Positions 23,791 through 32,040 of a stretch of DNA of 43,180 nt are shown piece by piece. Both the position numbers and the translations under genes were made by a program. The DNA lies in assembly GCA_947085325.1 (NCBI GenBank), contig CAMTVY010000003.1:1-43180 (forward strand), read 5' to 3'. Origin of the DNA: JAQBXX01 sp947085325 (GTDB lineage Bacteria; Pseudomonadota; Gammaproteobacteria; SURF-13). Under the pieces are notes generated by a model that searched no databases, was not told the DNA's origin, and saw only the letters and a program-made list of their open reading frames with translations. Positions within the stretch are counted from its first letter, which is position 1. Every line of letters starts with the position of its first letter.

Positions 23791-24057
23791 ATGAAGAAAT
23801 CGCGTTTTACAGACAGCCAGATCATCGGCGTGCTCAAACAAGCGGAGGCCGGTACGCCGGCCCCGGAACTGTGCCGGACGCACGTCATCAGCTCGGCCAC
23901 GTTCTACAAGTGGCGATCGAAGTTTGGCGGCATGGACGCCTCGATGATGTCCCGGCTCAAGGAGCTGGAGGAGGAGAACCGGCGACTGAAGAAGATGTAC
24001 GCCGAGGCCCAGATGAGCGCCGACATTCTCAAGGAGGCGCTCCAAAAAAAATGGTAA
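23791..24057 (+). CDS. IS3-family transposase OrfA
   Basis: The 88-aa protein begins MKKSRFTDSQIIGVLKQAEA and has a helix-turn-helix (ELCRTHVISSATFYKWRSKF, about 30-49) and a leucine-zipper-like tail (LKELEEENRRLKKMY). It ends on an A8 run (24043-24050 region) before TGG TAA, the kind of slippery site used by IS3 elements for -1 frameshifting into orfB. RBS GAGGAG precedes the ATG. It appears intact. Confidence 0.9.
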   Translation: MKKSRFTDSQIIGVLKQAEAGTPAPELCRTHVISSATFYKWRSKFGGMDASMMSRLKELEEENRRLKKMYAEAQMSADILKEALQKKW

Positions 24058-24597
24058 GGCCATCTCAGCGCCGTGAGATGGCCAAATGGGCGGTGGACAC
24101 CCGGGGCGCCAGTATCCGGCAAGCATGTACAGACTTCGCCGTCAGCGAGACCTGCTTCCGTTACCAGGCCAAATGGTCCGACGAGAACGCGCTGATCGCC
24201 GACTGGCTGGTACGGCTGGCCGGGGGTCCAGAAGAACTGGGGCTTCGGCTTGTGCTTCCTGCACCTGCGCAACGTCAAGCATTTTTCCCGGAACCACAAG
24301 CGCGTGTACCGTATCTACCGGGAGTTGGAGTTAAATCTACGGATCCAGCCAAAAAAGCGCCTGGTGCGCGAGAAGCCGCAGCCGCTGTTGGTGCCCGCGG
24401 CCATCAACCAGGTGTGGTCAATGGACTTCATGCACGATCAGCTCAGCGATGGCCGCAGCTTCCGGCTGTTCAACGTGCTCGATGACTTCAACCGCGAAGG
24501 TTTGGATATCGAGGTGGACTTCTCCTTGCCGGCCGAGCGCGTGATCCGCTCGCTGGAGCAAATCATTGCCTGGCGTGGCAAGCCTGGCGCTTTTTAG
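24051..24597 (+). pseudogene. IS3-family transposase OrfB, frameshifted and truncated
   Basis: The frame opens MVRPSQRREMAKWAVD and is broken near a GGGGG run at 24222-24226, after which the protein continues one frame over as NWGFGLCFLHLRNVKHFSR. The later part has VWSMDFMHDQLSDGRSF (first catalytic Asp) and LDDFNREGLDIEVDFSLPAE (second Asp). It stops after IIAWRGKPGAF, where the family normally continues with the CDNGPE region and the catalytic Glu. Both lesions make it inactive. Confidence 0.9.
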
Positions 24598-24655
24598 CTC
24601 CACTTTTGGCGACAGCTAATAATGGGGGGATTACCGCAGGATCGAGGTCATGTGT

Positions 24656-24970
24656 CTACTGAAGCGGGTGAAGTCCGGTTTTATCGAGTTTATCGAGTCC
24701 GAGCGCCTTCACACCGAAGTACACCACCAGCGCAATTACCAGAAAATCAATCACGACCGATACGAAGTGCCCCAGCAATATCGCAACGGGGCCGAGGGTG
24801 AGCGTGGCTGACTGTAAGCCTTCAGCGGCCCCCAGCGCAATGCCGATGAGCGGATTGATAACATCGGTGACCAGCGCGGCCACGACCTTGGAGACCGCGC
24901 CGCCCAGGATAAAACCGACAGCCAGGCCGACCACACCTTGTTTTCTTATGAAGTCCATGAAACCGTGCAT
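24656..24970 (-). CDS. mscL: Large-conductance mechanosensitive channel family protein
   Basis: The 104-aa membrane protein has two hydrophobic helices. TM1 is in VVGLAVGFILGGAVSKVVAA (about 14-33) and TM2 in FVSVVIDFLVIALVVYFGVK. GGAVSKVV and the DVINPLIGIALG stretch match MscL. The periplasmic loop is shorter than in E. coli (136 aa), and the C-terminal bundle is short, so the call to family is firm but gating is not certain. RBS AAGGAGGG lies 7 bases before the ATG. Confidence 0.85.
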   Translation of the reverse strand: MHGFMDFIRKQGVVGLAVGFILGGAVSKVVAALVTDVINPLIGIALGAAEGLQSATLTLGPVAILLGHFVSVVIDFLVIALVVYFGVKALGLDKLDKTGLHPLQ

Positions 24971-25099
24971 GTGCAAGCCCTCCTTGTTGACCTGAAATGA
25001 AGTGATACAAGAACATTGGAGCAGTAAGAGCGCTGGGGGGCAATGGTTTGCCGTGACGCCGCGCCGGGGCGGGCGTAGTTGGAGGCGAATGATGGTGGT

Positions 25100-25175
25100 T
25101 GGTGGGCCGTGTGCGGATCGAACGCACGACCAACAGATTAAAAGTCTGCTGCTCTACCGGCTGAGCTAACGGCCC
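25100..25175 (-). tRNA. tRNA-Lys (anticodon UUU)
   Basis: On the minus strand the acceptor arms GGGCCGT and ACGGCCC pair over 7 bases, and 3' CCA is encoded (25102-25100). The anticodon loop CTTTTAA carries TTT, flanked by the GCAGA/TCTGT stem. The T-loop GTTCGATCC and D-loop AGCCGGTAGAG are canonical. Confidence 0.97.
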
Positions 25176-25210
25176 CGATAATATTTTAATGCGCGCTGCG
25201 CCTCGGCTCG

Positions 25211-25300
25211 CCCCCTTCTCCCCCTGGGAGAAGGGATGGGGATGAGGGTCGCCTATCGCCCCTTCTTCCCCCGGCAAAGAGGTGGGGATGAGGGCTGCCT
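25211..25300. repeat. Tandem palindromic repeats between tRNA-Lys and queC
   Basis: CCCTTCTCCC and GGGAGAAGGG (25213-25222, 25226-25235) form a 10-bp hairpin. A second, degenerate copy follows about 47 bases on; both end in TGGGGATGAGGG and then TGCCTAT or CGCCTAT. The unit resembles the CCCTCTCCC...GGGAGAGGG repeat at 41234. Confidence 0.7.
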
Positions 25301-25352
25301 ATTGTAAACGCTGGCGGCGCTAACACCAAGGTGTGAGGCGCTGGAACCTGCA

Positions 25353-26054
25353 CTATTGGTAGCGCGTGGGGTCGGCAATGCCTGCTGTCTTGAAGCCCGC
25401 GGCGCGCAGGCGGCAGGCGTCGCAGCGGCCGCAGGCACGGCCTGCGTCATCGGCGCTGTAGCAGGAGACGGTTGCGGCGTAATCCACCCCGAGCCGCAGC
25501 CCTTCGCGGATGATGTCCGCTTTGCTCAAATGGATGAGCGGGGCGTGCAGGGTACAGCGGTTGCCTTCCACCCCGGCCTTGGTGGCGACGTTGGCGAGGT
25601 GCTCGAAGGCTTCGATGAATTGCGGGCGGCAGTCCGGGTAGCCGGAGTAGTCCACGGCGTTTACGCCGATAAAGATGTCGCCTGCCTTTAACACCTCGGC
25701 CCAGCCCAGCGCCAGGGCAAGCAGCAGGGTATTGCGCGCCGGTACATAGGTGACGGGTATGCCCGGGCCCAGCTGCTGTGGTACGTCGATACTGAGGTCG
25801 GTGAGCGCCGAGCCGCCGATGGCGCCGAGATCGACCTTAATTACCTTGTGGTCGGCAGCGCCAAGGCTGCGCGCACAGCGTTCCGCGGCGGCCAGTTCCG
25901 CGCGGTGGCGTTGTCCGTAATCGACGGCGAGGCTATGGCACTCGAACCCCAGCCCCTGGGCGATGGCAAGCGTGGTGGCGGAGTCCATGCCGCCGGAGAG
26001 CAGCACTACCGCGCGGGTGTGGGCGGCGGGGAAGGGGATGATGGCGGCACTCAT
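25353..26054 (-). CDS. queC: 7-cyano-7-deazaguanine synthase (preQ0 synthase)
   Basis: The 233-aa ATP-dependent enzyme converts 7-carboxy-7-deazaguanine to preQ0 for queuosine. The PP-loop SGGMDSATTLA is at residues 20-30, and the zinc cysteines are in SCYSADDAGRACGRCDACRLR near the C-terminus. The block YVPARNTLLLALALGWAE is characteristic. It lies 18 bases after queE, which makes its substrate, so the two form an operon. queD is not in the window. Confidence 0.97.
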   Translation of the reverse strand: MSAAIIPFPAAHTRAVVLLSGGMDSATTLAIAQGLGFECHSLAVDYGQRHRAELAAAERCARSLGAADHKVIKVDLGAIGGSALTDLSIDVPQQLGPGIPVTYVPARNTLLLALALGWAEVLKAGDIFIGVNAVDYSGYPDCRPQFIEAFEHLANVATKAGVEGNRCTLHAPLIHLSKADIIREGLRLGVDYAATVSCYSADDAGRACGRCDACRLRAAGFKTAGIADPTRYQ

Positions 26055-26072
26055 GGCTTATAGAGGTACCCT

Positions 26073-26762
26073 TTATTTCCCGGGGACATTGCCCCACAGG
26101 TATTTATGCAGCTGGATTTGCATGCGTACCGGCAGGCGGTCTTCGAGTATCCAGTCGGCGAGCTGGGTGGGGCTCAGTTCGCCGTGGCTGGGTGAAAACA
26201 GCAGCTCACAGCGTTGTGCCAAATCATGCTGGGTCATGGTGGCCTTGGCCCAGTCGTAGTCGGCGCGATGGCAGAGTACGAATTTGACCTGATCGCCGGG
26301 CTTGAGATGGGTGATGTTTTTAAGGCGGTTTCTTTCAGCCTCGCCAGAGCCCGGGGTTTTGATATCCATCACGGTGGTGACGCGGGCGTCCACGGGCGCG
26401 ATATCGAGCGCGCCGCCGGTTTCGAGTGATACCTGGTAGCCCGCATCGCACAGCGCGGTGAGCAGATCAAGTGCGGCGCGCTGGGCCAGCGGCTCGCCGC
26501 CGGTGACGGTCACGTAGCGCGGCTGGAAGTCAGCCACCTGCGCCAGCACGGCGGGCAGGGTCATCCACTCGCCGCCCTGAAACGCGTAGGCGGTGTCGCA
26601 ATAGCCGCAGCGCAGCGGACAGCCGGTCAGGCGGATGAACACGGTAGGCAGGCCCACCGTGCGGGTTTCACCCTGGAGTGAATGGAAGATTTCCGTGATA
26701 CGCAGCCGCGTCTCCTGTGGCTGCGGCGTGGGGTGTGGCGCAATGTCTGTGGCAGGGTGCAT
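26073..26762 (-). CDS. queE: 7-carboxy-7-deazaguanine synthase (radical SAM)
   Basis: The 229-aa radical-SAM enzyme carries out the ring contraction of 6-carboxytetrahydropterin. The 4Fe-4S cysteines are C48-x3-C52-x2-C55 in GCPLRCGYCDTAY, with the FHSLQGETRTVGLPTVFIRL substrate block before them and VTGGEPLAQ after. The N-terminal 18 residues are Pro-rich and probably disordered, so a start inside them is possible. It is upstream of queC and downstream of the tol genes. Confidence 0.96.
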   Translation of the reverse strand: MHPATDIAPHPTPQPQETRLRITEIFHSLQGETRTVGLPTVFIRLTGCPLRCGYCDTAYAFQGGEWMTLPAVLAQVADFQPRYVTVTGGEPLAQRAALDLLTALCDAGYQVSLETGGALDIAPVDARVTTVMDIKTPGSGEAERNRLKNITHLKPGDQVKFVLCHRADYDWAKATMTQHDLAQRCELLFSPSHGELSPTQLADWILEDRLPVRMQIQLHKYLWGNVPGK

Positions 26763-26799
26763 GCGGGCATTTTACACCCTGCCGCCGCAGGTTTTGCGC

Positions 26800-26946
26800 T
26801 AACAGCCTGCTGAAAAACGTGATCAGGGGATGCAGCGCAAGATGGAAACGGGCGAAAAAGCGCAGTTGACACGAAGTCAATGAGCATTTTGAGCACGTTT
26901 CCAGCGCAGCGATGCGCCCCTCAGCGCGTTTTTCAGCAGGCTGTTA
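26800..26946. mobile_element. MITE-like element with 20-bp terminal inverted repeats
   Basis: TAACAGCCTGCTGAAAAACG at 26800-26819 is matched exactly in reverse complement at 26927-26946. The interior is also largely self-complementary (GGAAACG against CGTTTCC; AGGGG against CCCCT), so the transcript would form a long hairpin. It has no ORF. The right end supplies the TAA stop codon of cpoB. Confidence 0.85.
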
Positions 26947-27729
26947 ATGCCCCTCTTTCTTCATGCGTTGCAGCCGGTTGTCGGCAAGCTTGGCGACGGC
27001 GGTGTTGGGATAGGTCTGGATGACGTTGTTCAGGCTCTTGCGCGCCGCGTCCCATTTGCCCAGTTCATAATGTACAAAGCCGGTCTTGAGCATGGCATCG
27101 GGGCGCTTGGGGCTGGCGGGGGATTTGTCCACGAGGATCTGAAACGCCTGCAACGCTTCCTTGAACTGACGCGTTACATAGTAGGCCTCGCCCAGCCAGT
27201 ACTGGGCATTGTCGGCGTTGGCGCCTGCCGGGTAACGGGCCAGGTAGTCCTGGAACGCCGTGATGGCTTTTTCGTAGCGCGCCTCCTTGAGCAGGGTGAA
27301 TGCCTGCTGATAGATGGCGGGCTCCTGGGCGGGATCGGCCACTGCTGCTGTGTCAGGCGTACCCGCTACCGAAGGCGGGTCGGCCTGCGGCTCGGATGTG
27401 TCCAGGGAGACTTCCGGTGTGGCGCTTGCGGCAGGGTTGCCCAGTTTGAGCAAGCGCTGGTCGAAGTCCTGATTGGCACTACGCTGACTTTCCCTGAGCT
27501 GTTGCAGTTCGTGCGTTTGCACCTCGAGCTTGCCGTGCAGGCGCTGCAGCTCCTGTTGCAGCTCATCCATGCGCGCGATGATTTCCGCCAGGCCCTGGCT
27601 CCCGGCAAGGCGTTCCAGGCGGGTGATACGCTCCTCCTGGGTCGGCGGCCGTGTCTCGTCCGCTGCGGTTGCCAGGAGTGGCAGCAGCAGGGCGCCGGCC
27701 AAGGCCAGTGAGCGGATGGGCACGGACAT
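26944..27729 (-). CDS. cpoB: Cell division coordinator CpoB (YbgF)
   Basis: The 261-aa periplasmic protein couples peptidoglycan synthesis with Tol-driven outer-membrane constriction. It has a signal peptide (about 1-22, ALLLPLLATA), a trimerising coiled coil (about 30-90), a Pro/Ala linker, and a TPR domain (YQQAFTLLKEARYEKAITAF, then YWLGEAYYVTRQFKEALQAF). The ATG at 27729 overlaps the pal stop (TAATG). The frame extends upstream but only into pal. The stop codon belongs to the inserted MITE, so the last residues may differ from the ancestral end. Confidence 0.95.
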   Translation of the reverse strand: MSVPIRSLALAGALLLPLLATAADETRPPTQEERITRLERLAGSQGLAEIIARMDELQQELQRLHGKLEVQTHELQQLRESQRSANQDFDQRLLKLGNPAASATPEVSLDTSEPQADPPSVAGTPDTAAVADPAQEPAIYQQAFTLLKEARYEKAITAFQDYLARYPAGANADNAQYWLGEAYYVTRQFKEALQAFQILVDKSPASPKRPDAMLKTGFVHYELGKWDAARKSLNNVIQTYPNTAVAKLADNRLQRMKKEGH

Positions 27730-28265
27730 TACCTGCGGCTGGTGTAGACGATTTCGACGCGGCGGTTCTGCTGCCACGAGCCTTCGTCATGCCCCAGGGT
27801 GACCGGCTTTTCTTCGCCGTAGCTCACTACCTGGAGCTGCTTGGCGGCGGCGCCTTCGGCAAGCAGGAGTTGACGCACTGCGTTGCCGCGGCGCTCGCCC
27901 AGTGCCAGGTTGTATTCACGCGAGCCGCGCTCGTCGGCATGGCCTTCCACCGCGACAGCGGCGTTGGGGTTGCCGGCAAGATATCTGGCGTGGGCCGAAA
28001 CGGTGGCGCGGTCTTCCTGTTTTACTTCGCTGCTGTCAAGCTCAAAGTAGATGACGCGGCGTGACAGCGGGCTGGAGGGGTTATCCAGCGCATCACCGCG
28101 GAAGGCGCCATCGCCATCCATGGCGCTGGCGGTGGTGGCGCCACCGTCGGCGGCGCTACTGCGGTCTTCGACTGCGGCAGCAGAGGGTTTGGTGGCCGTG
28201 CTCTGGCAACCGGCCAGGGCGACTGCAGACACCGACAAAAGCAACAATTTTATGAAGAACTGCAT
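27729..28265 (-). CDS. pal: Peptidoglycan-associated lipoprotein
   Basis: The 178-aa outer-membrane lipoprotein has the lipobox LAGC at residues 17-20 and an OmpA-like peptidoglycan-binding domain. The latter includes YFELDSSEVKQED, AVEGHADERGSREYNLALGERR and VSYGEEKPVTLGHDEGSWQQNRR. It binds TolB and CpoB partners encoded next to it. I start at ATG 28265; the open frame extends upstream without merit. Confidence 0.97.
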   Translation of the reverse strand: MQFFIKLLLLSVSAVALAGCQSTATKPSAAAVEDRSSAADGGATTASAMDGDGAFRGDALDNPSSPLSRRVIYFELDSSEVKQEDRATVSAHARYLAGNPNAAVAVEGHADERGSREYNLALGERRGNAVRQLLLAEGAAAKQLQVVSYGEEKPVTLGHDEGSWQQNRRVEIVYTSRR

Positions 28266-28281
28266 GTGAGGCTCCTTGATG

Positions 28282-29625
28282 TTATGGATTGGAAGATTGG
28301 GGTTTTGTATCGGTTTGAAGGGTAATTCTGGGGCCGAACGGAGACCAGACCGCCTCACGCACATCGCCTTCCTGCAACAGCAGGCGGTTACGCACGCGGC
28401 CATCCACGGATACGGCGGTAAGTGTGCCACGCGTGCCTTCGTTGGTGGCGTAAATAATGATGGCGCCGTTCGGCGCGAAGCTCGGCGATTCATCCAGTGT
28501 GCGGTCGGAGAGCACGCGCACGGCGCCGGTTTTCAGATCCAGAAGCGCGATGCGATACTGGCCGCCGGTACCGTGCACCATGGCAAGCTGTTTGCCGTCG
28601 GGTGAAAATACACCACGCGCGTTGTAGTCGCCTTCAAAGGTGATGCGCGCCGCTTCGCCGCCATTGGCGGACATGCGGTACAACTGCGGACGACCGCCGC
28701 GGTCGGAGGTGAATACCAGCGCGCTGCCGTCGGGCGACCAGACCGGCTCGGTATCAATCGCCAGATTGCTGGTGAGGCGCTGGAGGGTGCGGGCAGCGAG
28801 GCTCATCACGTAGATTTCAGGGTTACCGTCCTTGGACAGCGTGAGCGCGAGCCGCGTGCCGTCCGGCGACCAGGCGGGTGCGCCGTTCAGGCCGGGGTAC
28901 GAGGCGATCAGTTCGCGCTTGCCGCTGGCAATCTCCTGGATGTAAATCTGCGCGCGTTTGTTTTCAAATGTTACATAGGCGAGCCGCGTGCCGTCCGGTG
29001 ACCAGGCGGGCGAGAGCAGCGGCTGCTTGGAGTTCAGGATGGACTGCGGGTTGTGGCCATCGGCGTCAGACACCTGCAATGAGTGGGTTTGTGCCGGCGG
29101 CTTACCCGAGACGGCGATGTAGGCGATGCGCGTGTTAAACGCGCCCCGTTCGCCGGTCAGTTTTTCATAGATGATATCGCTGATCTGGTGTGCCGTGCGG
29201 CGCATATCCGCAGTGCTCGTCGGAATGCTGTAGCCGATCAGCTGGGTGCCCTGGAATACGTTGAATAACTGGAACTGCACCGTGTACTGCCCGGCACCCA
29301 TGGCCCGAATCCTGCCGACCACCAACCCCTCAATCCCCAACACCCGCCAGTCGCGGAAGTTGACCTCGCGGCCCTCGTGCGGCCGTGCCAGCAGATCGCG
29401 CTCCGGCAGCGGCGCAAAACGCCCGCTGCGTTTCAGGTCGGCGGCGATGATGGCGCCTATGTCTTCCGGCGGCGCGCCCTGCCCCTCAACCCCAAAAGGC
29501 ACGACGGCAATGGGTAGTGCGCCCGGCACGCCTTCGGTGATCTCAATGGTCAGCGCTGCCTGCGCGCCGGAGCATGGCAGCCACAGCGCTAACAGGCAGT
29601 ACAGTAAATGGTGTCTGGTCAGCAT
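28282..29625 (-). CDS. tolB: Tol-Pal system beta-propeller protein TolB
   Basis: The 447-aa periplasmic protein has a signal peptide (about 1-23, ALWLPCSGAQAA), an N-terminal anticodon-binding-like domain, and a six-bladed propeller. The repeats are plain: SPAWSPDGTRLAYVTFE, APAWSPDGTRLALTLSKDG, EPVWSPDGSALVFTSDRGG and GVFSPDGKQLAMVHG. It links TolA to Pal during constriction. It lies 6 bases after tolA and 16 before pal. Confidence 0.97.
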   Translation of the reverse strand: MLTRHHLLYCLLALWLPCSGAQAALTIEITEGVPGALPIAVVPFGVEGQGAPPEDIGAIIAADLKRSGRFAPLPERDLLARPHEGREVNFRDWRVLGIEGLVVGRIRAMGAGQYTVQFQLFNVFQGTQLIGYSIPTSTADMRRTAHQISDIIYEKLTGERGAFNTRIAYIAVSGKPPAQTHSLQVSDADGHNPQSILNSKQPLLSPAWSPDGTRLAYVTFENKRAQIYIQEIASGKRELIASYPGLNGAPAWSPDGTRLALTLSKDGNPEIYVMSLAARTLQRLTSNLAIDTEPVWSPDGSALVFTSDRGGRPQLYRMSANGGEAARITFEGDYNARGVFSPDGKQLAMVHGTGGQYRIALLDLKTGAVRVLSDRTLDESPSFAPNGAIIIYATNEGTRGTLTAVSVDGRVRNRLLLQEGDVREAVWSPFGPRITLQTDTKPQSSNP

Positions 29626-29631
29626 GTAGCC

Positions 29632-30513
29632 TCAGGGTTTGAAAATGAAATTCAATTCACGAAAACTTTCGAACAAGGCCGGATCGGGCGGCAACGGCAA
29701 GGGCGAGGCCTTGTAGACCGCGCTTTCCACCGAACGATCAAACACGGCGTCGCCACTGCTGGTCGTGACCCGCGCCTCAATCACCTCGCCGCCGGGAATC
29801 AGCCGCACCGTCACCGTGCACGACATGCCGGGCTTGGCGCTCGGCGGCGGCATCCAGCGGCTCTTTACCCTGCTCTGTATCAGCGGGATGTACTGGGCGA
29901 TGAGTGTTTGGGCCTGGTGGTCACGCGCTGTCTGCTCTTCCGAGGCGAGCTGATCCTTGAGCAATTGTTCGGCCTCTTTGCGCTGCTGCGCCTCCTTTTC
30001 CGACGTGCGTTTCTTTTCAGCCTCGATTTTACGTTGTGCCTCGGCTGCGGCCAAGCGCTTTTCTTCCTCACGCCGCAACTGCTCGGTGTGCCGCTTCACC
30101 TCTTCCGCCTGCTTTTCCTTCAAGGCCGCTTCACGTTTGGCATCTTCCCTGCGTTTTTGTTCCGTTGCCTGTTGTTCCTGCCGGGCCAGCTCCTGCTGGG
30201 TTTGTTCTTGCTGCCGGGCCTCTTCTGCCGCGCGCTGGGCCTCCTCCTCGGCCTGACGTTTTTCATCTTCACGCCGCTGCTCTTCCGCTTCCTGTTCGGC
30301 GTGCCGTTTGCGTTCGGCCTCTTCCTTCTGCTGCTGCACGGCCTTGCGTGCGCTATCATCGACTACGGTGGCCTGAACCACGGCATCTTGCGCGCTGGAT
30401 GGCTGAGGCTTGGGCGTCCAGTCGAGGCTGATTACCAGCATGGCAATCAGCGCCAGGTGCACCAACACGGCCAGCACCACCGCCCGCAGATTATTGCGCA
30501 GGATTTTCAGCAT
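29632..30513 (-). CDS. tolA: Tol-Pal system protein TolA
   Basis: The 293-aa protein spans the periplasm. It has one N-terminal membrane helix (about 11-31, VVLAVLVHLALIAMLVISLDW), then a long Glu/Lys/Arg/Gln/Ala-rich helix (about 60-195), and a C-terminal globular domain (PGMSCTVTVRLIPGGEVIEA) that contacts TolB and Pal. The TM helix contains the Ser/His face that meets TolQ-TolR. Length is shorter than E. coli (421) because domain II is short, which is common. Confidence 0.96.
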   Translation of the reverse strand: MLKILRNNLRAVVLAVLVHLALIAMLVISLDWTPKPQPSSAQDAVVQATVVDDSARKAVQQQKEEAERKRHAEQEAEEQRREDEKRQAEEEAQRAAEEARQQEQTQQELARQEQQATEQKRREDAKREAALKEKQAEEVKRHTEQLRREEEKRLAAAEAQRKIEAEKKRTSEKEAQQRKEAEQLLKDQLASEEQTARDHQAQTLIAQYIPLIQSRVKSRWMPPPSAKPGMSCTVTVRLIPGGEVIEARVTTSSGDAVFDRSVESAVYKASPLPLPPDPALFESFRELNFIFKP

Positions 30514-30522
30514 CAGCTGTGG

Positions 30523-30960
30523 TTATGGATGGCCGGGCGCGGCTGGCGATTCGGTTACCAGACCCACGCTGGGTGCCCCCGCGCCTTGCAGCAGGGTCAT
30601 GGTGTTAATGACGCGACCGTAATCGACATTTCTGTCGCCCCGTACCAGCACCGGCGTATCAGGCTGGTTGCGCAGCACTGCGGAGACCCGCTGGCTGAGC
30701 GTGGCTTCGTCGAGAGGCCGTTCCTTGCCATCACCGACGTTGAGATAGAGGTTTCCCTGTGCGTCCACCGTAATCACCAGCGGCTCTTTTTTGTCCGGCT
30801 CCAGTGGCGTGCTGGCGGCCTGCGGCAGATCCACCTTGACGCCTTGTGCGAGCAAGGGCGCGGTGATCATGAAAATCACGAGCAGCACCAGCATCACGTC
30901 GATGTAAGGCACGACATTCATCTCCGCCATCGGCGAGCGCCGTTTGCGTTCGCGCGCCAT
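30523..30960 (-). CDS. tolR: Tol-Pal system protein TolR
   Basis: The 145-aa ExbD-family protein has a single membrane helix (about 17-38) carrying the proton-active Asp in VVPYIDVMLVLLVIFMITAP. The periplasmic domain includes VRGDRNVDYGRVINTM. With TolQ it forms the proton-driven motor for TolA. Its ATG overlaps the tolQ stop (TAATG). Confidence 0.97.
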   Translation of the reverse strand: MARERKRRSPMAEMNVVPYIDVMLVLLVIFMITAPLLAQGVKVDLPQAASTPLEPDKKEPLVITVDAQGNLYLNVGDGKERPLDEATLSQRVSAVLRNQPDTPVLVRGDRNVDYGRVINTMTLLQGAGAPSVGLVTESPAAPGHP

Positions 30961-31631
30961 TACGCGTGTGCCTGCCGTTGCAGGATGGTGGAAAACTCCT
31001 CAAGGAAGGCGTCATAGCGGCTGTGCAGGCGCTCGACGTCATCGGCGAAGCTGTTGTAGGCGATCACCGCCGGTATTGCCGCGAACAGGCCCATGGCGGT
31101 CGCAATCAGGGCCTCGGCGATGCCGGGTGCGACCATGGCGAGCGTGGCCTGGTGCACGTTGCCCAGGCCGCGGAACGAATTCATGATGCCCCACACGGTG
31201 CCGAACAGGCCGATGTAAGGGCTGGTGGAGCCGACCGTGGCGAGAAACGACAGGTTGACCTCCAGCGCCTCCACCTCCCGCGACAGCGCAACGCGCATGG
31301 TGCGCTGCGCGCCCTCCAGTACTGCCATGGGTTCCACCCCGGTCTGCTTGCGCAGACGCGCAAACTCCTTGAAACCGGCCTCGAAAATCGCTTCCAGCCC
31401 TCTTGGGTCAGGCCGCCGTGTCACCTGCTCATACAGCAGGTTGAGATCGTTGCCCGACCAGAACCGCTTTTCAAACAGGTCCGCCGCCGTGCGCGTCGCT
31501 TGCAGCGTGCCGCGCTTGATAAAAATCATGCTCCACGATATCAGCGACACGACCAGCAGCAGCAGCATGACCAGTTGCACCAGCAGGCTGGCATTGAGTA
31601 TGAGATGCAGGATGGACAGGTCAGAGGTCAA
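30960..31631 (-). CDS. tolQ: Tol-Pal system motor subunit TolQ
   Basis: The 223-aa ExbB-family protein has three membrane helices (about 13-35, 125-150 and 160-185). The block TVGSTSPYIGLFGTVWGIMNSF and then MVAPGIAEALIATAMGLFAAIPAVIAYN are the motor signatures. I place the start at TTG 31631, inside the end of ybgC, because it gives (M)TSDLSILHLILNASLLVQL, aligned with E. coli MTDMNILDLFLKASLLVKL, and GGGGAG lies 7 bases before it. The open frame is longer upstream but antisense-free evidence for that part is lacking. Confidence 0.95.
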   Translation of the reverse strand: MTSDLSILHLILNASLLVQLVMLLLLVVSLISWSMIFIKRGTLQATRTAADLFEKRFWSGNDLNLLYEQVTRRPDPRGLEAIFEAGFKEFARLRKQTGVEPMAVLEGAQRTMRVALSREVEALEVNLSFLATVGSTSPYIGLFGTVWGIMNSFRGLGNVHQATLAMVAPGIAEALIATAMGLFAAIPAVIAYNSFADDVERLHSRYDAFLEEFSTILQRQAHA

Positions 31632-32040
31632 GGCAAAGCTCCCCGGTAATTGTTTTCGGTATGGCGCGCGCCCTGAGCGTGGCGTGATCAAGGCAGGCGA
31701 GCCGGACACGACCTGCGCAGAGGGTGGTTCCGGCCTGATCGGCGCGCACCTGCTGTTCAAAGGCCAGGCTGGCATGGCCGTGTTCGATGAGTTTTACCGT
31801 CACGTGCAGCAATTGATTAAAGTGGGCAGGCTTGAGGAAGTCCAGGCTTATCTCGCGCACCGCAAAAATCACGCCCTCTTCGTGCAGCAGCGCATCCTGC
31901 TCGAAACCCAGTGTGCGCAGCCATTCCGTGCGTGCCCGCTCCATGAATTTGAGGTAGTTGGCATAATACACTACGCCGCCGCTGTCGGTGTCTTCGTAAT
32001 AGACCCGGATGGGCCAGGAAAATTCTCCCGGATCAGGCAT
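31621..32040 (-). CDS. ybgC: Tol-Pal associated acyl-CoA thioesterase YbgC
   Basis: The 139-aa hot-dog-fold thioesterase has the active-site block YYEDTDSGGVVYYANYLKFMERARTEWLR with the catalytic Asp in TDSGG. The ATG at 32040 lies within the last codons of ruvB, an 8-base overlap. It is the first gene of the tol cluster, linking it to the ruv genes. Confidence 0.96.
   Translation of the reverse strand: MPDPGEFSWPIRVYYEDTDSGGVVYYANYLKFMERARTEWLRTLGFEQDALLHEEGVIFAVREISLDFLKPAHFNQLLHVTVKLIEHGHASLAFEQQVRADQAGTTLCAGRVRLACLDHATLRARAIPKTITGELCLDL

Larger units (their letters stand above)
23716..24640 (+). mobile_element. Degraded IS3-family insertion sequence
   Basis: Near-terminal inverted repeats GGTAATCCCCCC (23721-23732) and GGGGGGATTACC (24624-24635) flank an orfA and a broken orfB. 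The 3' third of orfB, with the last acidic residues of the DDE core, is missing although the right end is present, so an internal deletion has occurred. The element cannot transpose alone. Exact outer ends and target duplication are not clear. Confidence 0.8.

Noticed and set aside
25253..25450. Small open frame overlapping the end of queC and the repeats
   Set aside because: It is a shadow of queC and of palindromic repeat DNA.
29608..31017. A 469-codon open frame antisense to tolA, tolR and tolB
   Set aside because: It lies opposite clear tol genes and is a product of their codon bias; its protein has low complexity and no domain.
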